Source: Chloroflexota bacterium
Lineage (GTDB): Bacteria > Chloroflexota > Limnocylindria > Limnocylindrales > CSP1-4
Reading direction: 5' to 3'
Assembly (NCBI GenBank): GCA_025935925.1
Contig: JAICUI010000001.1
Coordinates: forward strand, 1 to 64,000
DNA length: 64,000 bases
Under the pieces are notes generated by a model that saw nothing but the letters and a program-made list of their open reading frames with translations, ran no database searches and was not told where the DNA came from. Position numbers and translations under genes: made by a program. How positions within the stretch are numbered: the first letter of the stretch is position 1; each line of letters starts with the position of its first letter. Of the stretch, positions 52,171 to 62,700 are shown one piece after another.

Positions 52171-53859
52171 GTGACCGACGCCGCCACGCCCACCACGTCC
52201 CGGATCGACGAGATCGCCGAGCGGTTCTGGGAGGACCTCCTGGCGCTCCAGCCGACGACGGCCACCCTGTACGGCGACGAGCGCTACGCCGACCGGCTGG
52301 AGGACCCGAGCGCCGAGGGCCGCGAGCGGATGATGGCGCTCGCGCAGCGGGCCGCGGCCGAGTCGGCCGCCGTCCCCGAGGACGGGCTGTCGGTCGAGGA
52401 CCGGATCACGCGCGACATGCTGGGCGTCATCGGCAGCCTCATCACCGAGGAGCAGCAGAACCACTACTACGAGATCGGGTCCGTCGACCAGATCAACGGT
52501 CCGCAGACGCTGCTCGCGCAGGTCAGCCAGTTCCAGCCGGCCGACACGCCCGAGCGGCTCGAGAAGTGGCTCGACCGGCTGCGCGCGTACGGGCCGTACA
52601 TCGACGCGAACATCGAGATCCTCGAGGACGGCAAGCGGTCGGGCAGGACGGCGGCGCGGATCGTCGCCGAGCGCACCATCCGCCAGCTCGAGAGCCTGCT
52701 CGCGACGCCCATCGACGAGGCCGTCATCCCGTCGCTGTCGCGCGTCGCCAGCGAGGCGGACCGCGAGCGCGTGCGCGACGTCGTCCGCGACGTGATCTAC
52801 CCGGCGGACCGCCGGTACCTCGAGGCGCTCAGCGACGGATACCTCGAGCGGACTCGCGACCAGCCCGGCCTCGTGTCGGCGCCCGACGGCGACGCGCTGT
52901 ACCGCTTCGCGATCCGCCGCTGGACCACCCTCGACCTGGACCCGAAGGACGTCCACGAGGTCGGCCTCGCCGAGCTCGCGTCGATCGACGACGAGCGCCG
53001 GGCGATCGCGCGCGCGGCCGGGTTCGGCGACGACGTCGACGGGTACCGCGCGTCGCTCGCCAGCGACCCCGCGAACCAGGCGTCCACCAAGGAGGAGCTC
53101 GTCGCGCGGGCGAACGAGGACATCGTTCGCGGGTTCGAGGCCGCGCCGCGCGTCTTCGGCCGCCTGCCGCAGGCGCCGTGCGAGGTGAAGCCCGTCGAGG
53201 AGTTCAAGGAGAAGGACGCGCCGTTCGCGTACTACTTCCCGCCGACGCCCGACGGCTCGCGCGGGGGCACCTACTACGTCAACACGTACGACCTGCCGAG
53301 CCGCACGTTCTCCAAGCTGGCGGCGACGACGTACCACGAGGCCGTGCCCGGCCACCACTTCCAGATCGCGCTCGAGGTCGAGCACCCGACGCTCAACACC
53401 TTCCGGCGCCTCGGTGCGCGGATGACCGGGCCGGCGTTCGTCGAGGGCTGGGGCCTGTACAGCGAGCGGCTGGCCGACGAGCTCGGGCTCTACCGGAACG
53501 AGCCGGAGCGGCTCGGGATGCTCGACGCGCAGGCGTGGCGGGCCTCGCGCCTGATCGTCGACTCCGGGATGCACGGCCTCGGCTGGTCGCGCCAGCAGTC
53601 GATCGACTGGCTGCTCAAGACCGGGCTCTCGAACACGGACGCGGTCATCGAGACCGACCGCTACATCGCGTGGCCGGGACAGGCGCTGTCGTACATGACC
53701 GGGATGCGCGAGATCCGGCGCCTGCGCCGCGAGCTCGAGGCGCGCGACGGGGCGCGCTTCGACCTCAAGCGCTTCCACGACGAGCTCATCGGCCACGGGT
53801 CGCTGCCGCTCGTCACGCTCGCGCGCGAGCTGCCGCGCTGGGTCCAGCCCGCGGACTGA
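52171..53859 (+). CDS. DUF885 family metal-dependent peptidase-like protein
   Basis: 562 aa. A helical N-terminal region is followed by a gluzincin-like core: TTYHEAVPGHHFQIALE (HEAVPGHH zinc motif) and the downstream Glu helix AFVEGWGLYSERLADELGL, as in DUF885 proteins related to M32-type carboxypeptidases. The C-terminal GQALSYMTGMREI segment is typical. GTG 52171 has GGAG at 52159-52162 with 8-base spacing; GTG 52162 is less likely. There is no signal peptide, so it is probably cytoplasmic. Confidence 0.88.
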   Translation: MTDAATPTTSRIDEIAERFWEDLLALQPTTATLYGDERYADRLEDPSAEGRERMMALAQRAAAESAAVPEDGLSVEDRITRDMLGVIGSLITEEQQNHYYEIGSVDQINGPQTLLAQVSQFQPADTPERLEKWLDRLRAYGPYIDANIEILEDGKRSGRTAARIVAERTIRQLESLLATPIDEAVIPSLSRVASEADRERVRDVVRDVIYPADRRYLEALSDGYLERTRDQPGLVSAPDGDALYRFAIRRWTTLDLDPKDVHEVGLAELASIDDERRAIARAAGFGDDVDGYRASLASDPANQASTKEELVARANEDIVRGFEAAPRVFGRLPQAPCEVKPVEEFKEKDAPFAYYFPPTPDGSRGGTYYVNTYDLPSRTFSKLAATTYHEAVPGHHFQIALEVEHPTLNTFRRLGARMTGPAFVEGWGLYSERLADELGLYRNEPERLGMLDAQAWRASRLIVDSGMHGLGWSRQQSIDWLLKTGLSNTDAVIETDRYIAWPGQALSYMTGMREIRRLRRELEARDGARFDLKRFHDELIGHGSLPLVTLARELPRWVQPAD

Positions 53860-53890
53860 CCGGGGCGCGTCCGGCGGACCGGTCAGCGGC

Positions 53891-55288
53891 TCAGCTGTCG
53901 AAGCCGATCCCGAGCGCGTCCATCGCCCGCAGGAACCAGCCGGGCTCGCCCTCGTGCTCGTCCGCGGCGATCACCGCGCGCCGCATGAGCTCAACGGCCG
54001 GCGTCCGGACCGGCTCCGGCGGGATCGGGAACGGCCGCGACTGGACGAAGCGCATCCGGAGGCGTGGCGAACGCGGGTCGAGCAGCTTGTCGCGCAGGAT
54101 CCCGGCCGCCCAGCGTGAGGCCCCCACGCCGAGGCCCGTGTAGCCGAGGGCGTAGTGCACGCGGCCGCCGAGCACGTCCCCGAACGTGACGTGGAAGCGC
54201 GTGGTCGTATCGATCGCGCCGCCCCAGCGGTGCGTGAACGGCACGTCGCGCAGCTGGGGGAACGTCGCGCGGAAGTGGGCGGCAAGCTTGTCGAAGGTGG
54301 CCGGGCGGCGGTCGTGCTGCGGTCGGACCCGGTTTCCGGGGTGGTAGATCGCGTCGTAGCCGCCCCACAGGATCCGGTCGTCGGCGGTCAGCCGGAAGTA
54401 GTGGAACTGGTAGCCGGCATCCCCGAGGCCCTCGCGGCCCTTCCAGCCGATCGACGCGCGCTGACCGGGCGTCAGGCGCGCCGTCACGAGCACATAGTCG
54501 TATACGGGCACGAACAGCTGGGTGAGGCGGCGCAGCCACGCGCTGTACGCGGACGTCGCCACCACGACGTGCGTCGCCTCGACGGCCGCGCCGCCCGCCA
54601 GCCGGACCGTCACGCCGCCGGCGCGCCGGGCGAGCCCGGTGACCCGCGACGCCTCGTGGACGGTTCCGCCACGGCGCTCGACGGCGGCCGCGAGCCCCCA
54701 CGCGAGCTTCGCCGGGTTGAGCAACACGCACTGGTCCGCGCCCGCTCGGACACCGGCGAGGAAGGTCGGCGAGCGGACCTCCGCCTGGATCTCATCCGGC
54801 GACAGGAACGTCAGCGCATGCCCGTGCCGGGCGCCCAGCTCCACGGAGTCGCGCAGGGCGTCGACCTGCCACGGCTCGGTCGCCACCTCGAGGGTCCCGG
54901 TCGGCTCGAGCTCGCAGTCGATGCCCTCGGCGCCGACGAACGCGACCAGCTCCGCGAGGTTCCGGACACCCTCGCGCTCGAGCTCGTCGATCTCGTCCGC
55001 GAAGTGCAGGAGGCCGTTCGCCAGGCCGTGCGTCAGCGACGCGGCGCAGAACCCGCCGTTGCGTCCACTCGCACCGGAGCCCACGCGGTCGGCCTCCAGC
55101 ACGACGACCCGCAGCGACGGGTCCGCGTCGAGCAGCGCGATCGCCGTCCACAGCCCCGTGAAGCCGCCGCCGATGATCGCGACGTCGGCGCGCACGGTTC
55201 CGGCGAGGGGCGGACGCCGCGGGCCGGGGTCGCCGGTCGCGAACCAGTACGAGCCGCCGGCGGGCGCGCTGGGCTCCGATGCGGTCAT
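53891..55288 (-). CDS. FAD-dependent D-amino-acid oxidase-fold enzyme (PuuB-like)
   Basis: 465-aa DAO-family flavoprotein. ADVAIIGGGFTGLWTAIALL binds FAD; GSGASGRNGGFCAASLTHG is typical of gamma-glutamylputrescine oxidase-like enzymes; ALGYTGLGVGASRWAAGIL closes the FAD site. Start ATG 55288 is six bases after TAGATT on the minus strand, so the mRNA may be leaderless. It is divergent from a HemL-like aminotransferase and IclR regulator, suggesting one amine-catabolic locus. The exact amine substrate is not inferable. Confidence 0.88.
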   Translation of the reverse strand: MTASEPSAPAGGSYWFATGDPGPRRPPLAGTVRADVAIIGGGFTGLWTAIALLDADPSLRVVVLEADRVGSGASGRNGGFCAASLTHGLANGLLHFADEIDELEREGVRNLAELVAFVGAEGIDCELEPTGTLEVATEPWQVDALRDSVELGARHGHALTFLSPDEIQAEVRSPTFLAGVRAGADQCVLLNPAKLAWGLAAAVERRGGTVHEASRVTGLARRAGGVTVRLAGGAAVEATHVVVATSAYSAWLRRLTQLFVPVYDYVLVTARLTPGQRASIGWKGREGLGDAGYQFHYFRLTADDRILWGGYDAIYHPGNRVRPQHDRRPATFDKLAAHFRATFPQLRDVPFTHRWGGAIDTTTRFHVTFGDVLGGRVHYALGYTGLGVGASRWAAGILRDKLLDPRSPRLRMRFVQSRPFPIPPEPVRTPAVELMRRAVIAADEHEGEPGWFLRAMDALGIGFDS

Positions 55289-55290
55289 GT

Positions 55291-55346
55291 GATCAATCTA
55301 CGCGGATCGATGCGGCGAACCACCGTTGATCTACGAGATTCGCACG
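55291..55346. promoter_or_regulatory. Divergent regulatory region with GATCAA/TTGATC repeats
   Basis: The minus-strand -10 TAGATT is at 55300-55295. GATCAATCTACG (55291-55302) and GTTGATCTACGA (about 55325-55336) share GATC and CTACG, and GATCAA and TTGATC also form an inverted pair. This may be a binding site shared by both divergent genes, perhaps for the IclR protein encoded at 56991. Confidence 0.4.
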
Positions 55347-55375
55347 TTGGGCGCGTCATCCGGACGATATCCGTG

Positions 55376-55405
55376 TTGACGGTCCTTCGCGCCGTGTGGC
55401 ACGAT
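55376..55405 (+). promoter_or_regulatory. Promoter of the HemL-like aminotransferase gene
   Basis: TTGACG (55376-55381), 18-base spacer, CACGAT (55400-55405). A leader of about 140 bases runs to ATG 55553; it contains no recognised riboswitch. Confidence 0.5.
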
Positions 55406-55552
55406 CGGGCGAGTTGTTGCACGGTCCGCAACGCCCGGGTCCGGTCTCGGAGGCCGCCCGCCGGGCGAACGGACGCCTCGCACGCCGCCGAGATCCTGAC
55501 GGGCGGCGCGGCGCCCTCGTTGGGCGCGGCGGGGTCGAACCCTGGAGGCATC

Positions 55553-56956
55553 ATGCCGGCCGACCCCGCCGCCCGCCCCACCCCGACGTTGCGCCGCGAG
55601 CGCCAGAGCGCCCTCTACCGACGGGCGAAGCAGGCGATGCCCGGTGGCACGAACTCCAACTTCCGCGTCTGGGGCGACGACACGGTCTACGTCGACCGCG
55701 GCAAGGGCGGCCACGTCTGGGACCTGGACGGCAACGGGTACGTCGACCTCCGGCTGGGCTACGGGCCCGTCATCCTCGGCCACGGCGACGACCGCGTGGA
55801 CGACTATGTCAACGAGCGGATGCGCAAGGGCGTCAGCTTCTCGCTGACGAGCGAGGACGAGATCGACGCGATCGAGCTCGTCAAGGAGCTCAACCCGTGG
55901 GTGGCCAAGGCGCGCATGACCGTCTCGGGCACCGAGGCGACGATGCACGCCATGCGCGTCGCGCGCGCCTACACCGGCCGCACCAAGATCGTGAAGTTCG
56001 AGGGCCAGTACCACGGTGTCCACGACTACGCGCTGATCAGCGTCGCTCCCAACAACATGGCGGAGCTCGGCGACGAGGAGAACCCGGTCGGCCTGGCCTG
56101 GGGCCGCGGCATCCCGGAGCAGGTCGCGAAGACGATCGTCCCGGCCCGCTACAACAACATCGAGTTCCTGCGCCGGCTGTTCGAGCGCGAGGGTCGCGAC
56201 ATCGCCGCGGTCATCGTCGAGCCCGTCCTCGGCAACGCGGCCGGCATCCTGCCCAAGCCGGGCTTCCACCAGGCGATGCGCGCGCTGACCGAGGAGTTCG
56301 GGATCCTCCTGATCTTCGACGAGGTCAAGACGGGCTTCCGGTTCGCCAGGGGCGGCGCGGCCGAGTACTTCGGGATCACGCCCGACATCGCGACGTACGC
56401 CAAGGCCATGGGCAACGGGTATCCGGCCGCGGCCTTCGGGGGACGCGAGGAGGTCATGAGCGTCCTGCCCGACAAGATGAGCCACGGCGGCACCTACGCC
56501 GGCAACCGGGTCGCCGCGGCGGCCGCGGTGGCAACGCTCAGGCTCATCCGCGACACGAACGCCCTCGAGACGATCCACGCGACCGGTGACCGGATCCGCG
56601 ACGGCGTCTCGAAGCTCATCGAGGCGAAGGGCCTCGCGTATCACGTCACCGGCCACCCCTCGATGTTCGGCATCATGTTCACCGACCAGGTCGCGAGCGA
56701 GTACCGTGACTGGGCCGACACGGACCACGACCTGTACGACGAGGTCGCCTTCGGCATGCACGCACGCGGTGCGATGCCGGAGCCCGACAGCCGCGAGCCG
56801 TGGTTCATCTGCGAGGCTCACGCGCAGGGTGACATCGTCGACCGGGTGCTGACGGCCTTCGAGGGCTCGCTCGCCGCCGCGCTCGACCGGCGCGCGACGG
56901 ACGCCTCCCACGCCGGCCGGCCCGAGGCGGCCATGTCGAACGCGGCGGCCGGCTGA
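55553..56956 (+). CDS. Class III aminotransferase, glutamate-1-semialdehyde aminomutase-like
   Basis: 467-aa PLP enzyme. MPGGTNSNFRVWGDD and LDLDGNGYVDL-type opening are HemL-like; VSGTEATMHAMRVARAYTGR binds PLP phosphate; LLIFDEVKTGFRFARGGAAEYFG has the ring Asp; the lysine is in ATYAKAMGNGYPAAAFGG. GGAGG precedes ATG 55553. Tetrapyrrole genes are absent, and the neighbours are an amine oxidase and IclR regulator, so a catabolic aminotransferase or mutase is more likely than true HemL. Confidence 0.87.
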   Translation: MPADPAARPTPTLRRERQSALYRRAKQAMPGGTNSNFRVWGDDTVYVDRGKGGHVWDLDGNGYVDLRLGYGPVILGHGDDRVDDYVNERMRKGVSFSLTSEDEIDAIELVKELNPWVAKARMTVSGTEATMHAMRVARAYTGRTKIVKFEGQYHGVHDYALISVAPNNMAELGDEENPVGLAWGRGIPEQVAKTIVPARYNNIEFLRRLFEREGRDIAAVIVEPVLGNAAGILPKPGFHQAMRALTEEFGILLIFDEVKTGFRFARGGAAEYFGITPDIATYAKAMGNGYPAAAFGGREEVMSVLPDKMSHGGTYAGNRVAAAAAVATLRLIRDTNALETIHATGDRIRDGVSKLIEAKGLAYHVTGHPSMFGIMFTDQVASEYRDWADTDHDLYDEVAFGMHARGAMPEPDSREPWFICEAHAQGDIVDRVLTAFEGSLAAALDRRATDASHAGRPEAAMSNAAAG

Positions 56957-56990
56957 TCCGACGCGAGCGAGCAGGAGGGATGTCCGACCG

Positions 56991-57761
56991 ATGACCCTGG
57001 ACGGGAACGCGGTTCGCTCGGTCGACCGGGCGGCGGCCCTGCTGCTCGCGCTCGGGGAGTGCGACGGCGAGGCGGGCGTCACCGAGCTCGCGCGGCGGCT
57101 CGGGCTGCACAAGTCGACGGCGTCGCGACTGCTGGCGACGCTCGAGAAGCGCGGCCTCGTCGAGCAGGACGACGAGAGCGGCAAGTACCGGCTGGGGATC
57201 GTGGTGCTCCGCCTCGCCGAGACCGCGGAACGGACGCTCGACCTGCGTTCGATCGCGATGCCCGAGCTCGACCGCCTCGCGCGCGCGACGCGAGAGACGA
57301 CGGGGCTCGCGGTGCTCGACGGCGACCAGCTGCTGACGGTCGCGCAGGCCGACGGGCCGAACCTCGTCGCGATGGGCGACTGGACCGGCCGCGCCGTGCC
57401 GCCGCACACCGTCGCCGCGGGCAAGGTGCTGATGGCCGCGCTCCCGGAGCGCGAGATCATGCGCCAGGTCCGGCGGGGCCTCGACAAGCTGACGGACCGG
57501 ACGATCACGGACCTCGAGCCGCTGCTCGAGGAGCTGGCGCGGGTCCGGCGGCGCGGCTATGCGACCGCCTTCGGCGAGTACGACGACGGGCTCAACGCCG
57601 TGGCGGCGCCGGTGTACGACGCGAGAGGCCACGTCGCGGCAGCCGTCGACGTCTGGGGCCCGTCGTTCCGCGTCACGCCGGCACGCGTGCCGGAGCTCGT
57701 CCAGCAGGTCCGTGCGTCCGCCGCGGCCGTGGGCATCCGCCTGGGGGGCACCGCGGCCTGA
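56991..57761 (+). CDS. IclR-family transcriptional regulator
   Basis: 256 aa. A winged HTH spans residues about 8-65 (VDRAAALLLALGECDGEAGVTELARRLGLHKSTASRLLATLEKRGLVEQ), with an IclR effector-binding domain after it (TTGLAVLDGDQLLTVAQ; YATAFGEYDDGLNAVAAPVYDARGHVAAAVDVWGPSFRV). GGAGGG lies 11-17 bases upstream. It lies 34 bases after the aminotransferase and likely controls the local amine locus in response to a small metabolite. Confidence 0.92.
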   Translation: MTLDGNAVRSVDRAAALLLALGECDGEAGVTELARRLGLHKSTASRLLATLEKRGLVEQDDESGKYRLGIVVLRLAETAERTLDLRSIAMPELDRLARATRETTGLAVLDGDQLLTVAQADGPNLVAMGDWTGRAVPPHTVAAGKVLMAALPEREIMRQVRRGLDKLTDRTITDLEPLLEELARVRRRGYATAFGEYDDGLNAVAAPVYDARGHVAAAVDVWGPSFRVTPARVPELVQQVRASAAAVGIRLGGTAA

Positions 57762-57769
57762 CGCGCTGC

Positions 57770-57775
57770 TAGGCT
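57770..57775 (+). promoter_or_regulatory. -10 element of the MscS gene
   Basis: TAGGCT with a 9-base spacer before ATG 57785. Confidence 0.45.
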
Positions 57776-57784
57776 GACCGCGCG

Positions 57785-58711
57785 ATGCCCGACGACCTGC
57801 GCGCCCAGGTCCTCGCGTTCCTGGGCGACACGGTCGTCCCGGTCGCGCTGACGATCGTCGTCGCCCTCGTCCTCATCCGCTACACGCGTGCCGTCGTCCA
57901 CCGCGTGTTCCAGACCGTGCTCGACGTCGAGCTCCGGCAGGCCGGTCCCGACGACCTCGCGTCGCTCGAGACGGGCAAGCGGATCGCCACGCTCGACGCG
58001 CTGCTGATCTGGATCATCCGGGGGTTCATCCTCGTGATCGCGGCGTTCATGGTCCTCGGCCAGCTCGGGGTGGACGTCGGCCCGGCGCTCGCGGGCCTCG
58101 GGATCGCGGGGATCGCGGTCGGCTTCGGGGCGCAGAGCCTGGTGCGCGACTACTTCAACGGCGCGCTGATCCTGCTCGAGAACCAGTTCTCGAAGGGCGA
58201 CGTGGTCTCGATCGCCGGGGTGACCGGCACGGTCGAGGACTTCAGCCTGCGCCGGACGGCCGTCCGCGACATCGACGGCATCCTGCACACCGTCCCGAAC
58301 AGCGAGATCCACGTCGCGTCGAACCGGACGCGGGTGTGGGCGCGCATCAACCTCGACGTCACGGTGGCGTTCGGCACGGACGTGGATCGGGCGACGCGGG
58401 TCGTGAACGAGGCCGGCGACGCGATGGCGGCCGACCCGCGCTGGGCCGAGGAGCTGCTCGAGACGCCGCGCGTGCTGCGGGTCGAGAACATCGGCGAGTT
58501 CGGCGTCACGCTCAAGGTCGTGGGCAAGGTCACGGCGCCGTCGCTGCCGGCGGCGAACGGCGAGCTCCGCCGGCGCCTGCTCGCGTCGTTCGCGGTCAAC
58601 GGCATCCAGCTGCCGCGGCCGGCCCGGGTGGTCCTGGCACGCGACCCGGACGTCGACCCGTTCGCGCCCGGCGGGCCGAGCGAGGAGGAGCTGAGCGCCG
58701 GCTCGGAGTGA
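57785..58711 (+). CDS. mscS: Small-conductance mechanosensitive ion channel (MscS family)
   Basis: 308 aa. Membrane helices at about 16-32 and 73-95, then the pore helix GLGIAGIAVGFGAQSLVRDYFNGALILLENQFSKGDVVSI with the Gly/Ala packing pattern of MscS TM3. The beta domain (VEDFSLRRTAVRDIDGILHTVPNSEI) and alpha/beta C-terminus follow. It opens under membrane tension to relieve osmotic shock (family knowledge). Confidence 0.93.
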   Translation: MPDDLRAQVLAFLGDTVVPVALTIVVALVLIRYTRAVVHRVFQTVLDVELRQAGPDDLASLETGKRIATLDALLIWIIRGFILVIAAFMVLGQLGVDVGPALAGLGIAGIAVGFGAQSLVRDYFNGALILLENQFSKGDVVSIAGVTGTVEDFSLRRTAVRDIDGILHTVPNSEIHVASNRTRVWARINLDVTVAFGTDVDRATRVVNEAGDAMAADPRWAEELLETPRVLRVENIGEFGVTLKVVGKVTAPSLPAANGELRRRLLASFAVNGIQLPRPARVVLARDPDVDPFAPGGPSEEELSAGSE

Positions 58712-58741
58712 GGCGGGGCCGAGCGACCCGAGCTGCACGCG

Positions 58742-58747
58742 TAGAAT
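58742..58747 (+). promoter_or_regulatory. -10 element of acs
   Basis: TAGAAT, overlapping an in-frame ATG at 58746. Transcription should start near 58754, which leaves GTG 58782, behind GGAGGG, as the usable start. Confidence 0.5.
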
Positions 58748-58781
58748 GGCCCGACCATCAGGTGTGCTGCCGGAGGGATTC

Positions 58782-60743
<1,962 letters not shown>

Positions 60744-60747
60744 TCGG

Positions 60748-61404
60748 GTGCCGTTCGGCTTCCTGCGCAGGAAGGGCGGCGACGCTGCGACCGCGGACCA
60801 GGCGGCGGCCGACAGCCCGGGGCACGGGCGGTCGGGTCCCGCCCGTGGCGTGGCCTTCACCGCCCTGACCGAGGACTGGCGGCTGTCAGGCCGGATGGAG
60901 ATCGCGGGACGGCTGTCCGACGCGCTGAACAAGCGTGAGGCGATCTCGATCGCCGACGTCGACTGGGGCCCGCCCGACAGCGACTCGCTCGAGCCGGCCC
61001 CGGGGCTCAAGAGCGTCGACCCCTACGACCTCATCCTCGTCACGGCGGGCGACGAGAGCCTGCCGCCGCTCACGGACGCCGAGCGCGCAGCCCTCAAGGT
61101 GCACAAGGTCCCGTACGACGTGGCGCTCGAGGTGCCGCCGTTCCGGGTCATCGGCACGGTGTACCTCCACCCGGGCTCTGAGCCCGACCGGCTGATGGAG
61201 CGCTCGACCGAGATGTTCGTGCCGGTCGTCGAGGCGACGGCGCGGTTGGGCGAGCAGGTCGTCACCGACCCGGAGATCGACGTGATCCTCGTCAACCGCT
61301 TCTACCTGCGGGGCGTGCAGCAGGTCGACAAGCGCACCGGCGAGGCGCCCCAGAAGCTGCCGGGACAGCCGCTCGGCGGAACGAGCTGGCAGGACCGCTC
61401 CTGA
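60748..61404 (+). CDS. Conserved-looking hypothetical protein
   Basis: 218 aa from GTG 60748, four bases after acs. The N-terminus is Arg/Lys-rich with disordered Ala/Gly. The core (about 35-200) has GRMEIAGRLSDALNKREAISIADVDWGPP, YDLILVTAGDESLPPL and VTDPEIDVILVNRFYLRGVQQVD, alternating strands and helices without known catalytic motifs. No signal or membrane helix. It converges with the CpaE-like gene 33 bases away. No function assigned. Confidence 0.65.
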   Translation: MPFGFLRRKGGDAATADQAAADSPGHGRSGPARGVAFTALTEDWRLSGRMEIAGRLSDALNKREAISIADVDWGPPDSDSLEPAPGLKSVDPYDLILVTAGDESLPPLTDAERAALKVHKVPYDVALEVPPFRVIGTVYLHPGSEPDRLMERSTEMFVPVVEATARLGEQVVTDPEIDVILVNRFYLRGVQQVDKRTGEAPQKLPGQPLGGTSWQDRS

Positions 61405-61437
61405 CCGCGCCCTGACCGCGGAAGCTGGTCCCGGGCG

Positions 61438-62700
61438 TCAGGCCCGGGCGCGCGGCGCCGCAAGCAGCAGCCGGCCGAACAGCCGGAACCCGCCGGGTGC
61501 GCGCTCGGGGACGCGCTCGAGCTCCTTGCCCATGAGCCGGTCGGCGAGCGTGAAGAAGTCCTGCGTGATCGGGTCCTTGGGCGCGAGATCCACGAGGGTC
61601 CGGCCCTCGTTCACCGCTCGCACGAGCGTCAGGCCCGCGGACCGCACCTGGCCCCAGGCCGGGATCCCGACCGCCTTCTCGACGTCGTCGACCGCGACGC
61701 CGGTGTTGGCCCGGTTGACGACCAGCGACAAGCGGTCGCGCATCCCGAGCTCGTCGGCCACGTCGCGCAGCTTGACCGTCGCCCGGATCGCCGGGAGGTC
61801 CGGCGTCAGGGGCACCACGATCCGGTCGGCCTTGTCGAACACCGCGCGGTTGAGCGGGCTGTACGACGGGTGGAGGTCCGCGATGACGAAGTCGACGCCG
61901 CGCCGCGCCTGGACCAGGGCCTGCGCGACACGCTCGGGCTGGAGCACGTCCGTGTGGATCGGGCTGGCGGTCAGCGGCAGCACGCGCAGCCCGCACGGGT
62001 GCGCCGAGGCGAGCTCGAGAAACGGGATCGCCGGGCCGCCCTCCAGCTCGTCGCGCCACGCGTCGACGACCGTGGGCACGCCCTCCATCCCGAGCGAGAT
62101 GTCGACGTGGCCCGTGACGGTGTCGGCGTCGATCATCAGGACGCGCTGGCCGCGTGCCGCGAGGACGGCCGCCAGGTTGAGCGCGATCGTCGTCTTGCCG
62201 ACCCCGCCCTTCGGGTTGAACACGGCGACGAGCTGGCCGCGCCGGCCCCAGTCACGGCTGTCGATCGCGCCCTGCAGGACGGGCCCCGAGCCGTCGTCCA
62301 CGGCGACGGACCGGATCCACATCGCCTCGACCCGCCACCGGACCGACTCCGCGGAGTAGGGGCGGGTCAGGTACTCGTCGTCCTCGTGGCCGGCTCCGTT
62401 GAGCTCGAGCCGGTCGATCGTCAGGGGGTCGATGATCATCAGCGCCGGGATCGAGCGCACGCCGCGGTGCATCAGCTCCCAGGCCTGGGACGCGCCGACC
62501 GGGTCGCCATCCGCGTCCAGGACGCCGACCACGACGTCCGGCCGCGACTCGAGCAGCTCGCGGAGCTCGCGCGCGTCCTCGACGACGAACGCGTCGAACC
62601 CGCCGGCCTCGAGCTCTGCCGCGACCTGCTCGGCCTCGGTGCGGGGAAGGAGGAGGGCGACCGCCGACGGGGCGGCCGCCGGCGCGGGGACGAGGGTCAC
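61438..62700 (-). CDS. CpaE/MinD-like ATPase with N-terminal receiver-like domain
   Basis: 420 aa. Residues about 12-125 look like a degenerate response-regulator receiver (AVALLLPRTEAEQVAAELEAGGFDAFVVEDARELRELLE ... PALMIID). Residues about 150-400 are a ParA/MinD ATPase with deviant Walker A VFNPKGGVGKTTIALNLAA, VLMIDADTVTGHVDISLG and VIADLHPSYSP. This architecture is that of CpaE, which positions tad-type pilus machinery. GTG 62700 overlaps the upstream gene's stop. No secretion ATPase or pilin genes are visible in the window. Confidence 0.83.
   Translation of the reverse strand: MTLVPAPAAAPSAVALLLPRTEAEQVAAELEAGGFDAFVVEDARELRELLESRPDVVVGVLDADGDPVGASQAWELMHRGVRSIPALMIIDPLTIDRLELNGAGHEDDEYLTRPYSAESVRWRVEAMWIRSVAVDDGSGPVLQGAIDSRDWGRRGQLVAVFNPKGGVGKTTIALNLAAVLAARGQRVLMIDADTVTGHVDISLGMEGVPTVVDAWRDELEGGPAIPFLELASAHPCGLRVLPLTASPIHTDVLQPERVAQALVQARRGVDFVIADLHPSYSPLNRAVFDKADRIVVPLTPDLPAIRATVKLRDVADELGMRDRLSLVVNRANTGVAVDDVEKAVGIPAWGQVRSAGLTLVRAVNEGRTLVDLAPKDPITQDFFTLADRLMGKELERVPERAPGGFRLFGRLLLAAPRARA

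Noticed and set aside
55553-56956. Annotation as hemL proper
   Set aside because: Fold matches, but no tetrapyrrole genes are nearby and the neighbours are an amine oxidase and an IclR regulator.
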